Assembly (NCBI GenBank): GCA_964352025.1
Contig: CAYGPZ010000014.1
Location: 1 to 64,000 of the forward strand
DNA length: 64,000 nucleotides
Direction: 5' to 3'
From: Hirschia sp964352025
GTDB lineage: Bacteria > Pseudomonadota > Alphaproteobacteria > Caulobacterales > Hyphomonadaceae
Shown: positions 18,316 to 27,200 of the stretch, one piece after another
How positions within the stretch are numbered: position 1 is the stretch's first letter
Layout of the letters: each line of letters begins with the position of its first letter
Program-made: the position numbers and the translations under genes
Notes under the pieces: generated by a model
Told to the model about the DNA's origin: nothing
Seen by the model: only the letters and a program-made list of their open reading frames with translations
Databases searched by the model: none

Positions 18316-18338
18316 CTAAAATATCGTTTGTTCGTGCT

Positions 18339-19085
18339 TTAGTAAGTTGCACGACCACCTGTCATGTCAAAAACAGCTGCTGTTGAATACGAACAGTCTT
18401 CCGATGACAGGAACAAAGCCATTTTTGCGACTTCTTCAACAGTTCCCATACGGCCCATTGGAATTTTGGAAAGCATGTAGGCAATCTGCTCTTCGGTTAC
18501 ATCTTTTAGCATTTCTGTCTTGATTACTGCAGGCGTAATTGCATTCACGCGAATACCTGTCTGCGCAAGCTCTTTACCCAAGCTTTTTGTGAGGCTCAAA
18601 ACACCAGCTTTTGATGCAGAGTAAGCCGAAGCGTTTGGATTTCCCTCTTTACCCGCGACAGAGGCGACATTGACGATGCGGCCGTAATCATTCTTGCGCA
18701 TATATGAGACAACAGTACGACAACAATTGAACACACCACCAAGATTAACCGCCATAACGCGGTGCCACCAATCCTCTGGGAATGATTCAACCGGACCATT
18801 CGGACCAGCAATACCTGCACTGGTTACCAGAATGTCGATACTGCCCAGCTTTTCAGACGTTTCCTCAGCCGCAGCTTCAACATTGGCAAGATTACTGACA
18901 TCAACTTTTAAGCCGATAACTTTGCCTTTTGAGGAGAGCTTTTCAACAGCTGCATTCAAGCCATCTTCATCAAAATCCCAAAGACTGACGGAACCGCCCT
19001 CATCGAGCATTTGGCTAGCAATTTCAAATCCCATACCACGGGCAGCACCCGTGATAACCGCAGATTTACCTTCAAATTTACCCAT
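18339..19085 (-). CDS. short-chain dehydrogenase/reductase, 2-keto-3-deoxy sugar acid dehydrogenase-like
   Basis: The 248-residue classical SDR has the cofactor motif TGAARGMG (residues 12-19), NAG-like TSAGIAG, and the catalytic set Ser142, Tyr155, Lys159 (YSASK). The closest remembered theme is the SDRs that oxidise 2-keto-3-deoxy-L-rhamnonate or L-fuconate to the 2,4-diketo acid. The adjacent FAH hydrolase would cleave such a product, which supports this role. It overlaps the FAH gene in a TAATG junction. It is the last gene of the operon, before the terminator at 18289-18315. Confidence 0.87.
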   Translation of the reverse strand: MGKFEGKSAVITGAARGMGFEIASQMLDEGGSVSLWDFDEDGLNAAVEKLSSKGKVIGLKVDVSNLANVEAAAEETSEKLGSIDILVTSAGIAGPNGPVESFPEDWWHRVMAVNLGGVFNCCRTVVSYMRKNDYGRIVNVASVAGKEGNPNASAYSASKAGVLSLTKSLGKELAQTGIRVNAITPAVIKTEMLKDVTEEQIAYMLSKIPMGRMGTVEEVAKMALFLSSEDCSYSTAAVFDMTGGRATY

Positions 19086-19942
19086 TATGCATCACCAAGA
19101 TTGATGACAGTTTGCTCTTGGCTACCAAGACCATCAATTCCAAGTTCAACTTTGTCACCGACATTCAGCCATTGTTGTGGATCCATACCCGCACCAACAC
19201 CCGGAGGTGTACCAGTCGAGATAAGGTCGCCTGGCTCAAGCTGACAGAATTCACTCATGTAAGACACAATTGTTGCCACATCAAAGATCATCGTGCCTGT
19301 GTTACCTGTCTGGCAGCGCTTGCCATTCACGTCCAACCACATGTTCAAATTGTTGTGGTCTTCAATGTCATCAAGCGTTCTAATAACTGGGCCCGTTGGA
19401 CAGAAATTAGGGAAGCTTTTTCCTTTTACCCACTGACCACTGCGCTCCAATTGCCACGCACGTTCAGACACATCATTGACTAGAACAAGACCAAGAACGT
19501 GGTCCAAAGCTTCTTCTTTTGTGATGTTAAGAGCCTTCTTGCCAATAACGATACCCAGCTCAACTTCCCAATCGAGCTTCGTCATTTTTGGTGAGAATAA
19601 AATTGGGTCGTTAGGACCACAATAAGTACCTGAAGACTTGTTGAACAAAATTGGCTCGTCAGGAATTGGCAAACCAGCTTCCGCCGCGTGGTCCGAAAAG
19701 TTCAAACCCACACACCAAATATTCTTCGGCTGAGCCGATGGCGGAGCCAAACGCTTACCTGTAGCGTCAAACTCAGGCAGTGAAGCGATATCTACACCAG
19801 CAAGCTTACCTACGAGGTCATCACCAATCGTCTCTGGATTGATATCAGACACGATAGAAGAGATATTTCTGTATTTACCGTCAGCATCTATAACACATGG
19901 TGTTTTTGCGCCGTCACGGTCTCCAAAACGAATAAATTGCAT
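19085..19942 (-). CDS. fumarylacetoacetate hydrolase (FAH) family protein, 2,4-diketo-3-deoxy acid hydrolase-like
   Basis: The 285-residue protein carries the FAH metal site Glu126, Glu128, Asp157 (DWEVELG and NDVSER), plus GTPPGVG near the C-terminus. Relatives hydrolyse 2,4-diketo-3-deoxy-L-fuconate or rhamnonate to pyruvate and lactate, or act on acylpyruvates. Its position between an SDR and an enolase paralogue fits a sugar-acid route: dehydrate, oxidise, hydrolyse. It lies 14 bases after the enolase-like gene. Confidence 0.87.
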   Translation of the reverse strand: MQFIRFGDRDGAKTPCVIDADGKYRNISSIVSDINPETIGDDLVGKLAGVDIASLPEFDATGKRLAPPSAQPKNIWCVGLNFSDHAAEAGLPIPDEPILFNKSSGTYCGPNDPILFSPKMTKLDWEVELGIVIGKKALNITKEEALDHVLGLVLVNDVSERAWQLERSGQWVKGKSFPNFCPTGPVIRTLDDIEDHNNLNMWLDVNGKRCQTGNTGTMIFDVATIVSYMSEFCQLEPGDLISTGTPPGVGAGMDPQQWLNVGDKVELGIDGLGSQEQTVINLGDA

Positions 19943-19956
19943 GATCTAATTCCTAC

Positions 19957-21255
19957 CTATTTTTTCCACCAAGTGTTTTTGAGCGGCTCACCACCAACAA
20001 AAGCACCAATTTCTTTTTCTTCTTGAAGACGGATACATTCATTCCACTTCGCCATGCGTTCAGAACGCGTGAATGACCCAACTTTCAGCTGACCTGCACC
20101 TAAACCGATTGAAAGGTGTGTGATTGAAACATCCTCTGTCTCACCCGAACGTGCTGACACAATCGAACGATACCCAACTTCATTTGCTGCTTCAAAAGTC
20201 TCAACCGCCTCTGAAACCGTTCCTGCCTGATTCACCTTCACAAGAACGGCGTTACAAGCTTTATCTTTAGCCGCTTCGCGTACAAGCTCTGCATTGGTTA
20301 CAAGGTAATCATCTCCAATGATTTGAACCTTATCACCAAATGCTTTTGTGAATGCTTGGTTTCCTGCCACATCATCTTCAGCTAGCGGATCTTCGATAGA
20401 CGCAATTGGGTATTTCTCAATCCATTTGCCAAGGATCTCAATCATCCCATCAGTATCAATTGTGCGATCTTCCAGAGCGAGTTTATAGCCGTCTTTGTTT
20501 CCAAACTCGGACGCCGCGATATCAAGCGAGATAATCACACGCTCACCTGGGACTTCACCCGCATCTACGATGGCTTGCGTCAGTGTCTCTAATGCTTCTT
20601 CATTGCTAGAGAATACTGGCCACCAGCCACCCTCATCAGCAACACCAGCCATGTGACCGCGCTTCGCCATGATTTTACCTGCAGCGCGGTAAACGTTTGA
20701 CGTGATTTCCATGGCTTCATCAAAGCTAGTCGCACCCGGCACCATAACCATGAAGTCTTGCACATCAACACGGCGACCCGCGTGAGCACCACCACCAAAA
20801 ATCTGAATTTCCGGTAGAGGCATTGTTGGCTTACGACCATATGCAGAAGCAACATGCGCCCACAATGGCTTTTCATTGTAAGCCGCCGCCGCATGAAGTG
20901 TTGCCAAAGAAGTCGCAATCATGGCGTTTCCACCAATCGCAGACTTTAGCTTTGTGCCATCAATTTCAATCAGCTGGGCATCAATACCCTTTTGATCCAA
21001 TACGTCACGACCAATCATAGCCGGCGCGAGTTTCTCATTAACGTTGGCGACGGCACCTTGAACGTCCATTCCGCCAAGACGGTCACCACCATCACGCAGA
21101 TCAACCGCTTCGCGCGTTCCACGAGACGCACCAGCAGGCGCGATCGCACGGCCCATAGCGCCGTTTTCAAGATATACATCAGTTTCAACAGTTGGGTTCC
21201 CTCTGGAATCCCAAACACGTCTAGCGACGACTTTTGATATTTTAGATGAACTCAT
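19957..21255 (-). CDS. enolase paralogue with altered active site
   Basis: At 432 residues it is full length and clearly in the true enolase family (WDSRGNPTVE, DEGG, SIEDPL, VKVNQAGT, RSGETED, AGQLKVGS). Metal ligands Asp245, Glu288 and Asp315, the general-base Lys340 and Lys391, and Glu208 remain. Against yeast enolase, Glu168 is replaced by Asp167, catalytic His373 by Ala368, and the flexible loop SGAST reads AGASR. It is therefore unlikely to be the glycolytic enzyme. With a kinase upstream (ATGA overlap) and FAH and SDR downstream, a dehydratase for a sugar acid or phosphorylated acid is the best inference. RBS and start are ordinary. Confidence 0.9.
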   Translation of the reverse strand: MSSSKISKVVARRVWDSRGNPTVETDVYLENGAMGRAIAPAGASRGTREAVDLRDGGDRLGGMDVQGAVANVNEKLAPAMIGRDVLDQKGIDAQLIEIDGTKLKSAIGGNAMIATSLATLHAAAAYNEKPLWAHVASAYGRKPTMPLPEIQIFGGGAHAGRRVDVQDFMVMVPGATSFDEAMEITSNVYRAAGKIMAKRGHMAGVADEGGWWPVFSSNEEALETLTQAIVDAGEVPGERVIISLDIAASEFGNKDGYKLALEDRTIDTDGMIEILGKWIEKYPIASIEDPLAEDDVAGNQAFTKAFGDKVQIIGDDYLVTNAELVREAAKDKACNAVLVKVNQAGTVSEAVETFEAANEVGYRSIVSARSGETEDVSITHLSIGLGAGQLKVGSFTRSERMAKWNECIRLQEEKEIGAFVGGEPLKNTWWKK

Positions 21256-22253
21256 GACAGACCTTTATTGATTTCTGAGAGCAGAACTGAAAATTCGGAT
21301 ATAGATTTTTGAATGAGTGAGACTGCGAGCTTGCGTACTTTGACGCGCGCCTCGTCCGACAAATACTCAACAGGGGATTTGCCATCGATACGTGCAAGCA
21401 TCAAAATTGGCAAAAGGCGACAAATGCGCTGCTCAAGAGCTTTTGCATCTTCCCAGTCAATGAAAGAAGAGTAACTTCGCCAAAACGTATCAGCTAAGCC
21501 AAGCAAATCAGTGGTTTTAGTAGGCGAATGTGCCGCTTTCAAAACAAGATGATTCAAACAAAATGAAGCATCAAAACTCGCATCACCCATTGTTGCGCAT
21601 TCCGCATCCAACATTATCGGATAACCAGCTTTGAACATGATGTTTTTGGGGCTCACATCTCCATGCACCAATACTGATGAACTTTCATATAGATCAGCCT
21701 CAACAGACAGAATTTGTTCCTTTAAGTCTGGATGTTGCGTCGCAAGAAATAGAAGATATGGCTCTAAGCGAAGGGCTTTGAAATCATCTCGATTATCAAA
21801 TTTTGATCGATCAAATTCAGGCTTGGCTGACGCTGAATGTATTTTACCCAAACATTCTGCAACTGCTTTTGCAGACTTTGGGTTAGCCTCGCCCTTTAAG
21901 AGCACATCCTTCCAAAGGAACACATCCTCGCCTGACACAAACTCCATGGCAAAACCATTTAGGTCGGTCGACTCGCCGAAAAGCTTTGGCGCGCATTCAG
22001 GACATATTGATCCAACAAATTTCAACCACGCATATTCAGCTTCGTTTCTGTGAAGAGGCGCAAACCAGTCTTCGGCAACCTGCAACTTTTCGCGCGCAAA
22101 CTTCATGCAATAATCTGCGTCTCCAACTCTCACCAACGCAATGTCTGATGCAACACCACCTGTGAGCGGACGCACTTCACCAATGTCGGATGTCTGGCCA
22201 AGCTTTAATTCGGACACAAGTGCCGCGCACAAGGTTTCTAAACTTCTATCCAA
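21252..22253 (-). CDS. aminoglycoside phosphotransferase (APH)-fold small-molecule kinase
   Basis: The frame is open to an ATG at 22307, but a LacI-type operator at 22301-22314 covers that ATG. I prefer the TTG at 22253, preceded by GGGAGG five bases away (about 333 residues). The APH fold is shown by Brenner's motif HGDVSPKN and the metal-binding Asp in MLDAEC. Relatives phosphorylate hydroxyls of choline, homoserine, sugars or antibiotics. Coupling to an enolase paralogue and FAH/SDR genes argues for a catabolic sugar or sugar-acid kinase, not a resistance gene. Confidence 0.78.
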   Translation of the reverse strand: MDRSLETLCAALVSELKLGQTSDIGEVRPLTGGVASDIALVRVGDADYCMKFAREKLQVAEDWFAPLHRNEAEYAWLKFVGSICPECAPKLFGESTDLNGFAMEFVSGEDVFLWKDVLLKGEANPKSAKAVAECLGKIHSASAKPEFDRSKFDNRDDFKALRLEPYLLFLATQHPDLKEQILSVEADLYESSSVLVHGDVSPKNIMFKAGYPIMLDAECATMGDASFDASFCLNHLVLKAAHSPTKTTDLLGLADTFWRSYSSFIDWEDAKALEQRICRLLPILMLARIDGKSPVEYLSDEARVKVRKLAVSLIQKSISEFSVLLSEINKGLS

Positions 22254-22300
22254 AGCGCCCTCCCAAAATAAAGATTGATTGATACAAATTGCACCTCTAT

Positions 22301-22314
22301 TGTTCACGTGAACA
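22301..22314. promoter_or_regulatory. perfect LacI-type operator
   Basis: TGTTCACGTGAACA is an exact 14-bp palindrome with a central CG. It lies between the divergent kinase operon and the lacI-type gene at 22387, so it probably controls both. Confidence 0.7.
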
Positions 22315-22386
22315 TAAATCGAATGAAATGACTTGTGTCAAGACGTTTATCACACTAATTTGCCCTACTGATCAAAGGAATTTAGC

Positions 22387-23376
22387 GTGGCTGCAAAAGT
22401 AACAATCAAAACAATCGCAGCTGATCTAGGCGTGTCTCACATGACTGTTTCGCGTGTTCTTAGCGGCCGACCGAATGTCCGCGAAGAATTGCGCAAGAAG
22501 ATTTTGGACCGCGCGAATGAGTTGGGATACGTCAAAAACACTGCTGCATTAACAATGCGCGGCGAGAAGCCTCCAATAGTTGGTTTGCTTATTCCCAATA
22601 TCCGCAATGAATTCTACGCTCACTTTGCCGACGCTCTTACCACAGCATGTAATGAGCAAGGCATAAATCTGCTCATACACCTGACACATGATGACATTGA
22701 AAAAGAAGAACGTGCGCTAACTTTGCTGCAAGAAGCTCAGGCGCATTCTGTCCTCATGGTACCAGCGCCTGCACCTGCAGACTATCAACCTGCTAGAAAC
22801 ATTGACTTAAACCTGATCGAATTTATTCGTACGCGTCCTCAATCTAATCCAGCGACAAGTCTTATAATTGACGAGGAACCAGCTATCGACGCAGCTGTCG
22901 CGCGATTGATCGAAATAGGTCATTCAAATTTCGCCTATATCGGAGCAGATCAAAAACTCGGCTCAGGTAAGCGCCGTCATGCTTTTTTTGTAAATTCGAT
23001 CAAAAAACACGGTATAAAAAGCTCCCAATATAGTGCTCATACCGGTGAACCTGGTTTTGATTTTGGGTACAAATCTGCAAAATCAATCTTAGAAACAGCT
23101 GATGAAAATACTGCTATTCTATGTGGTGGGTTCAATATTTCTTTGGGCGCATTAAATGCATTATTGCAATCTAATGGGCATGAATTTCACAATCACGCCT
23201 TCATAGGATATGGCGATTCAACTTTCTACGAATGGCTAGGTGGCGGCATCTCGACAATCTCGCTGCCGATGGAAGCTCTCGCACAAAACGCCATTGATAT
23301 TTTATTGCAATATCAAAGTGGTAGCACACCGCAAAAACCACAATTCACGCATATGGCGTCTCTTATTGTCAGATAA
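22387..23376 (+). CDS. LacI family transcriptional regulator
   Basis: The 329-residue protein starts at a GTG with AAAGGAA upstream. Its N-terminal helix-turn-helix reads TIAADLGVSHMTVSRVLSG, followed by the hinge segment AALTMRG and a sugar-binding effector domain from about residue 60. It is divergent from the kinase-enolase-FAH-SDR operon, with TGTTCACGTGAACA between them, so it is almost certainly that operon's regulator. It has no obvious link to the first LacI gene's sites, which have a different half-site (TGTTA). Confidence 0.92.
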   Translation: MAAKVTIKTIAADLGVSHMTVSRVLSGRPNVREELRKKILDRANELGYVKNTAALTMRGEKPPIVGLLIPNIRNEFYAHFADALTTACNEQGINLLIHLTHDDIEKEERALTLLQEAQAHSVLMVPAPAPADYQPARNIDLNLIEFIRTRPQSNPATSLIIDEEPAIDAAVARLIEIGHSNFAYIGADQKLGSGKRRHAFFVNSIKKHGIKSSQYSAHTGEPGFDFGYKSAKSILETADENTAILCGGFNISLGALNALLQSNGHEFHNHAFIGYGDSTFYEWLGGGISTISLPMEALAQNAIDILLQYQSGSTPQKPQFTHMASLIVR

Positions 23377-23492
23377 ATATCAAGAAAATTGTATTAGCAA
23401 TCTGTAGCCTATCAAGCTTCTAACGAAGCAAACCCAACAGCGTAATTTCTACCTCCCCCCCCACACATGCAGTTCTGAGGCTTCAATTTTTA

Positions 23493-23509
23493 TTGTTCAC
23501 AGTATACAA
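23493..23509 (-). promoter_or_regulatory. TTGTATAC-type palindrome upstream of the Exop_C-like gene
   Basis: On the minus strand it reads TTGTATACTGTGAACAA. It differs in two positions from the 17-bp site at 62342-62358 upstream of the FG-GAP gene. It lies about 35 bases before the start of the 23545 gene. The FadR-type GntR protein at 62856 is a candidate binder. Confidence 0.5.
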
Positions 23510-23544
23510 TAAATCAAAAAACAACATAGGCGGGAGAAAACGAA

Positions 23545-24198
23545 ATGCTCAACTTTAAGAAAGTAGTTGTGATTATATCAACAACACTTCTACTTATACC
23601 CAATGCAATAACTGAAGAATTGAACCCCAGCATCAACTATATGTCTTCTGGAAAATCGGTTACTCCATGGGAATTTAGTCTCCAGTTTGGAAAGTACTTA
23701 CTTGAAGATGGTAAAGCTGCGACACGAAAAAATAGCTTGGTTGCAACCTCTTCTACACGGAACACTCCGAACGACACAGTTAACCTGAAATGGACCCCAA
23801 AGGGCATTAAAAATCAATGGGATAGTGTCAATACCGCTGTTTCCACCGTGAACATAACAAATAAAAATAATCATATTGATCTACTGCCAGTCAAAGATAA
23901 CGCTGCGCTAGTATTTGATGTTAAAGTAAAACGCGCTCCGAACAAAAATGTGGACCTCACAATGGAGTGTAATTGGGATTGGAAATGCCGCTCTACTATA
24001 TCTCTGAAAAGTGCGCTCAAAAACATTCCCAAAAATGAATGGGTAACTCTTCCCATACCGCTAAAATGCTTTGAAACAGGAAATTTTGACTTCAGCAAAG
24101 TCACCACAACGTTTATGATGCAAACCACAGGAAAGATGGAAATCGAATTGGGGGATGTCAGGCTTGCTGCATTTCCGCCAGAACAAATCAATTGCTAG
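23545..24198 (+). CDS. secreted stand-alone domain similar to the C-terminal domain of ExoP-type GH3 enzymes
   Basis: The 217-residue protein has a signal peptide (VVVIISTTLLLIPNAITEE; cleavage near residue 24) and one beta-rich domain. ALVFDVKVKRAPNKNVDLTM, the Cys-containing ECNWDWKCRS, LKNIPKNEWVTLPIPLKCF and IELGDVRLA resemble the galactose-binding-like domain at the C-terminus of ExoP-type GH3 glucosidases. No catalytic domain is attached. It may be an exported glycan-binding protein for the agar module. The assignment is by remembered similarity. A strong terminator follows, and a GGGAG site precedes the ATG. Confidence 0.65.
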   Translation: MLNFKKVVVIISTTLLLIPNAITEELNPSINYMSSGKSVTPWEFSLQFGKYLLEDGKAATRKNSLVATSSTRNTPNDTVNLKWTPKGIKNQWDSVNTAVSTVNITNKNNHIDLLPVKDNAALVFDVKVKRAPNKNVDLTMECNWDWKCRSTISLKSALKNIPKNEWVTLPIPLKCFETGNFDFSKVTTTFMMQTTGKMEIELGDVRLAAFPPEQINC

Positions 24199-24226
24199 CC
24201 GGATACGAGCACGTTTTACAAAAATA

Positions 24227-24259
24227 AGAGGAGCCGGAAAGTTACTTTCCGACTCCTCT
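24227..24259. terminator. bidirectional Rho-independent terminator
   Basis: A 14-bp stem with one wobble (arms 24227-24240 and 24246-24259) has a 5-base loop. T-rich tails lie on both strands (TTGTTT on plus, TATTTTTG on minus). It serves the convergent 23545 gene and the STN-type TonB receptor. Confidence 0.85.
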
Positions 24260-24288
24260 TTGTTTAATATCACTAGAACTTCTCTAGT

Positions 24289-27200
24289 TTAAAACGTTGC
24301 TCTCACACCAAAGTTGAAGCGTGCCCCATAAGCTTCGGCACGAAGGAACTGATTCTCAAAGCGACCATGTTGTTGGATACCCTCTTCAGTTACATTTAGT
24401 CCTTCAAGGAACACAGTGAAGTTATCATTGACTTCATAGCTAGCACTCAAATCCAACTGACCATAAACCTCTGTGAATACAGGCTCATCCGGACTGTGGA
24501 ATTGATTGGTTTGCAATAAGAACTCATCGCGCCAGTTATACGCTGCACGAACTTGAAAACCATTTTTATCGTAGAATGCAACAAGGTTTGCTGAGTCACT
24601 TAGACCAGGCAATGCAACTGTCTGCTCCAAAGAGTTGATGTTGTATTCAGCATCTGAGTCCACAAATGTTGCGTTAGCGATGAAACCAAACCCAGTGTCA
24701 CCGATTAGGTGCTGAAGATTAATCTCAAAACCATCCACTTTTGCAGAACCAAGATTGCTAGTTGCAACAACATCAAATGTTGCAACAGGGTCACCTGGTT
24801 GCGATTCACAGGCAGGTGTATTTCCCGTACTGTCAGGACAACCAGGACGTGGGCTTGCTGAAGGGTCAGTAATTGGCACTCCCAAAGAACTATTTATTGT
24901 TCTTTCAAAGACTTGTGTACCAATGAAGTTCTGCACATCTTTATTGAAGTAACCGATAGAGAAATAACTTCCCTCACCAGCGCCAAATAGCTCTTCATCT
25001 CCATAATACCACTCCAGAGAAGCATCTATGTTGTTGGAGCTATAAGGAAGTAGAGATGTATCCCCTTGGCGCGCAGTAAAGATACCATCAGAAATACCAA
25101 CCCCACTACTTGGACGTGTATTTGTAATTACCGTACCAGGAGCCAAGTCTTCAAGATTACTCCGTGTAATCGTGCGGCTATATGCCAGACGACCAATCAA
25201 AGAATCTGTAAAGTTCAATTTGGCATCTAAATTCGGTAAGAACTCAGTGTAATCAGCTGTGTTTTCTTCAAGGTCTGCACCATCAGCAGCAATCTGCTCC
25301 AATGACTCATTCGTCAAGTGACGCAATCCACGCGGTAGGTTTGATGTCGAGCCACCTATTGTATCAGTTTTCTCAAAACGCACACCAGCGTTCACATCAA
25401 TTGGAAGACCCTGAAATTCCGCTTCAAAATCAGCAGAGACATAAGCAGACAATGTCTCCTCAGTTACGCTACTGAAAAATGGAGGGAAGTTTGATTCTAC
25501 TTGATCAAATGGAATCGTGGCGTCGACCAAATTGTTTAGCGCATCAACGTCGTAAATAGCCCGATTTTCAAATAAAGTTTCCTGACCAGAGAAGTCAGAC
25601 CCAATATCACCACGCTGAACAAACTCAACAGGGAAGTTAGAAATGTCTACAGTATCGACAACCGCAAACCAGAAACGGTTAAAGTCATCATACTGGTAAT
25701 TTGTATAAGCGGCACCAAAATTCACACGCTTAAAGCCATTGTCTACAGAGTTTTCCCAAACACCGCCAATTTGAGCTTGTTCGACTTTATTTTCGATTTG
25801 GCGACCACGCCCAACAGAAACATCAGCTTGAAGTGCACTAAAGGCATAAGCCGTGCCGCCTGGAACGCGAGAGTCATTTACAATCGTGTTTGGAATATCA
25901 TTACCGGCCATATCCACACCGATATCAACATCAAATGTATTCCCACTTAGTACAGTAAGAATTTCACCCAATTCACCACCAGGCTGAGATTTCGACGTTG
26001 AATTGTGGTAGTCAAAGTTCAACGTGAGATCATCAGTTGCTTCCCACTCAAGGTTGGCACCAAATGAATCGCCTTCAATTTTGGTGATTTTAGATAAACC
26101 AGCGAAGTTCAAACGGTGGTTGTTATGACGCGGGCTAACGACCGTCCCATTTGCATCCGCAGCTCCAGTCGTTCCACTATCAGAATCGAACCAAAAGCTT
26201 GTTTCTAACTCGTTAAAGTCATCTTCAAAACGTGAACCTGTATAGTCTACAGTTGCCGTTAAATTGTTTGTCGGCTTGAACTGAACAACAGCTTGGTAGT
26301 TCTGACGCTGGCGGTCATGGTCTCCGATATTCAACACATAATTTCTTGGCACAAAGAAAGTGCCGGTCGGGTTGATTGATCTATCAATTCCCGAGGCATC
26401 TACACCTGTATAGGTCGTTCCGTCGTCCCGCACCCAACCATCTATTTTCACCTGCTCGCTACGACTGTTACGTTCAGCATGCGCTGCAGAAACTAAGATG
26501 CCCAGCTTACCGTCCATAAAGACATTGCTGTAGAGACCAACGATTTCAGGCGTAACATCATCGCCATCAACATTCGTTGTATCAACGACACCTTTTACAC
26601 TTAGCGATATTTGCTGTGTACCGATATCCAAAGGACGAGCTGTCTTGATGTTAATCGTGGATCCAATTCCACCAGATGCAACATCTGCACGGCCCGTTTT
26701 CAATACTTCAACGCCAGAAACAACTTCTGAAGAAAGCTCACGGAAGTTAAACCCACGGTTTACGTTGACATCCGCTTGAGTGGAAGCTTTAGGCATTTGG
26801 CGGCCATTTAGCGTCACCAAATTAAACCGAGGGCCAAAACCACGTACTGAAACTTGGTTACCTTCACCGTTTGAACGGTCAATCGATACCCCTGTAATAC
26901 GCTGAAGTGATTCAGCCAGGTTTGTATCTGGGAATTTACCAATGTCTTCAGCAGAAATCGCATCTACAACACCATCAGCATTACGTTTTATGGCGGCTGC
27001 ATCCTGAAGTGACTTACGGATACCAGTCACAACGACAGTATCTAATCGTCGACCTTCTTCTTGAATAGTCTCTTGCTCCCCAGCAACATCTTGAGCAGCG
27101 GCGCTGCCTGTCCCCATAACGACCGAAGCTGCTCCGGCCATTAGAACCTTTTTCAGATCAATATCTTTCAACTCTATTTCCTCCCTCTCAATCTTTCGAA

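Noticed and set aside
19957..21255. Housekeeping enolase (eno)
   Set aside because: Catalytic His is Ala, Glu168 is Asp, the loop is changed, and the operon is catabolic; canonical function is unlikely.
21252..22253. Aminoglycoside resistance gene
   Set aside because: The fold is shared by many kinases, and operon context with sugar-acid enzymes and a LacI regulator points to catabolism.
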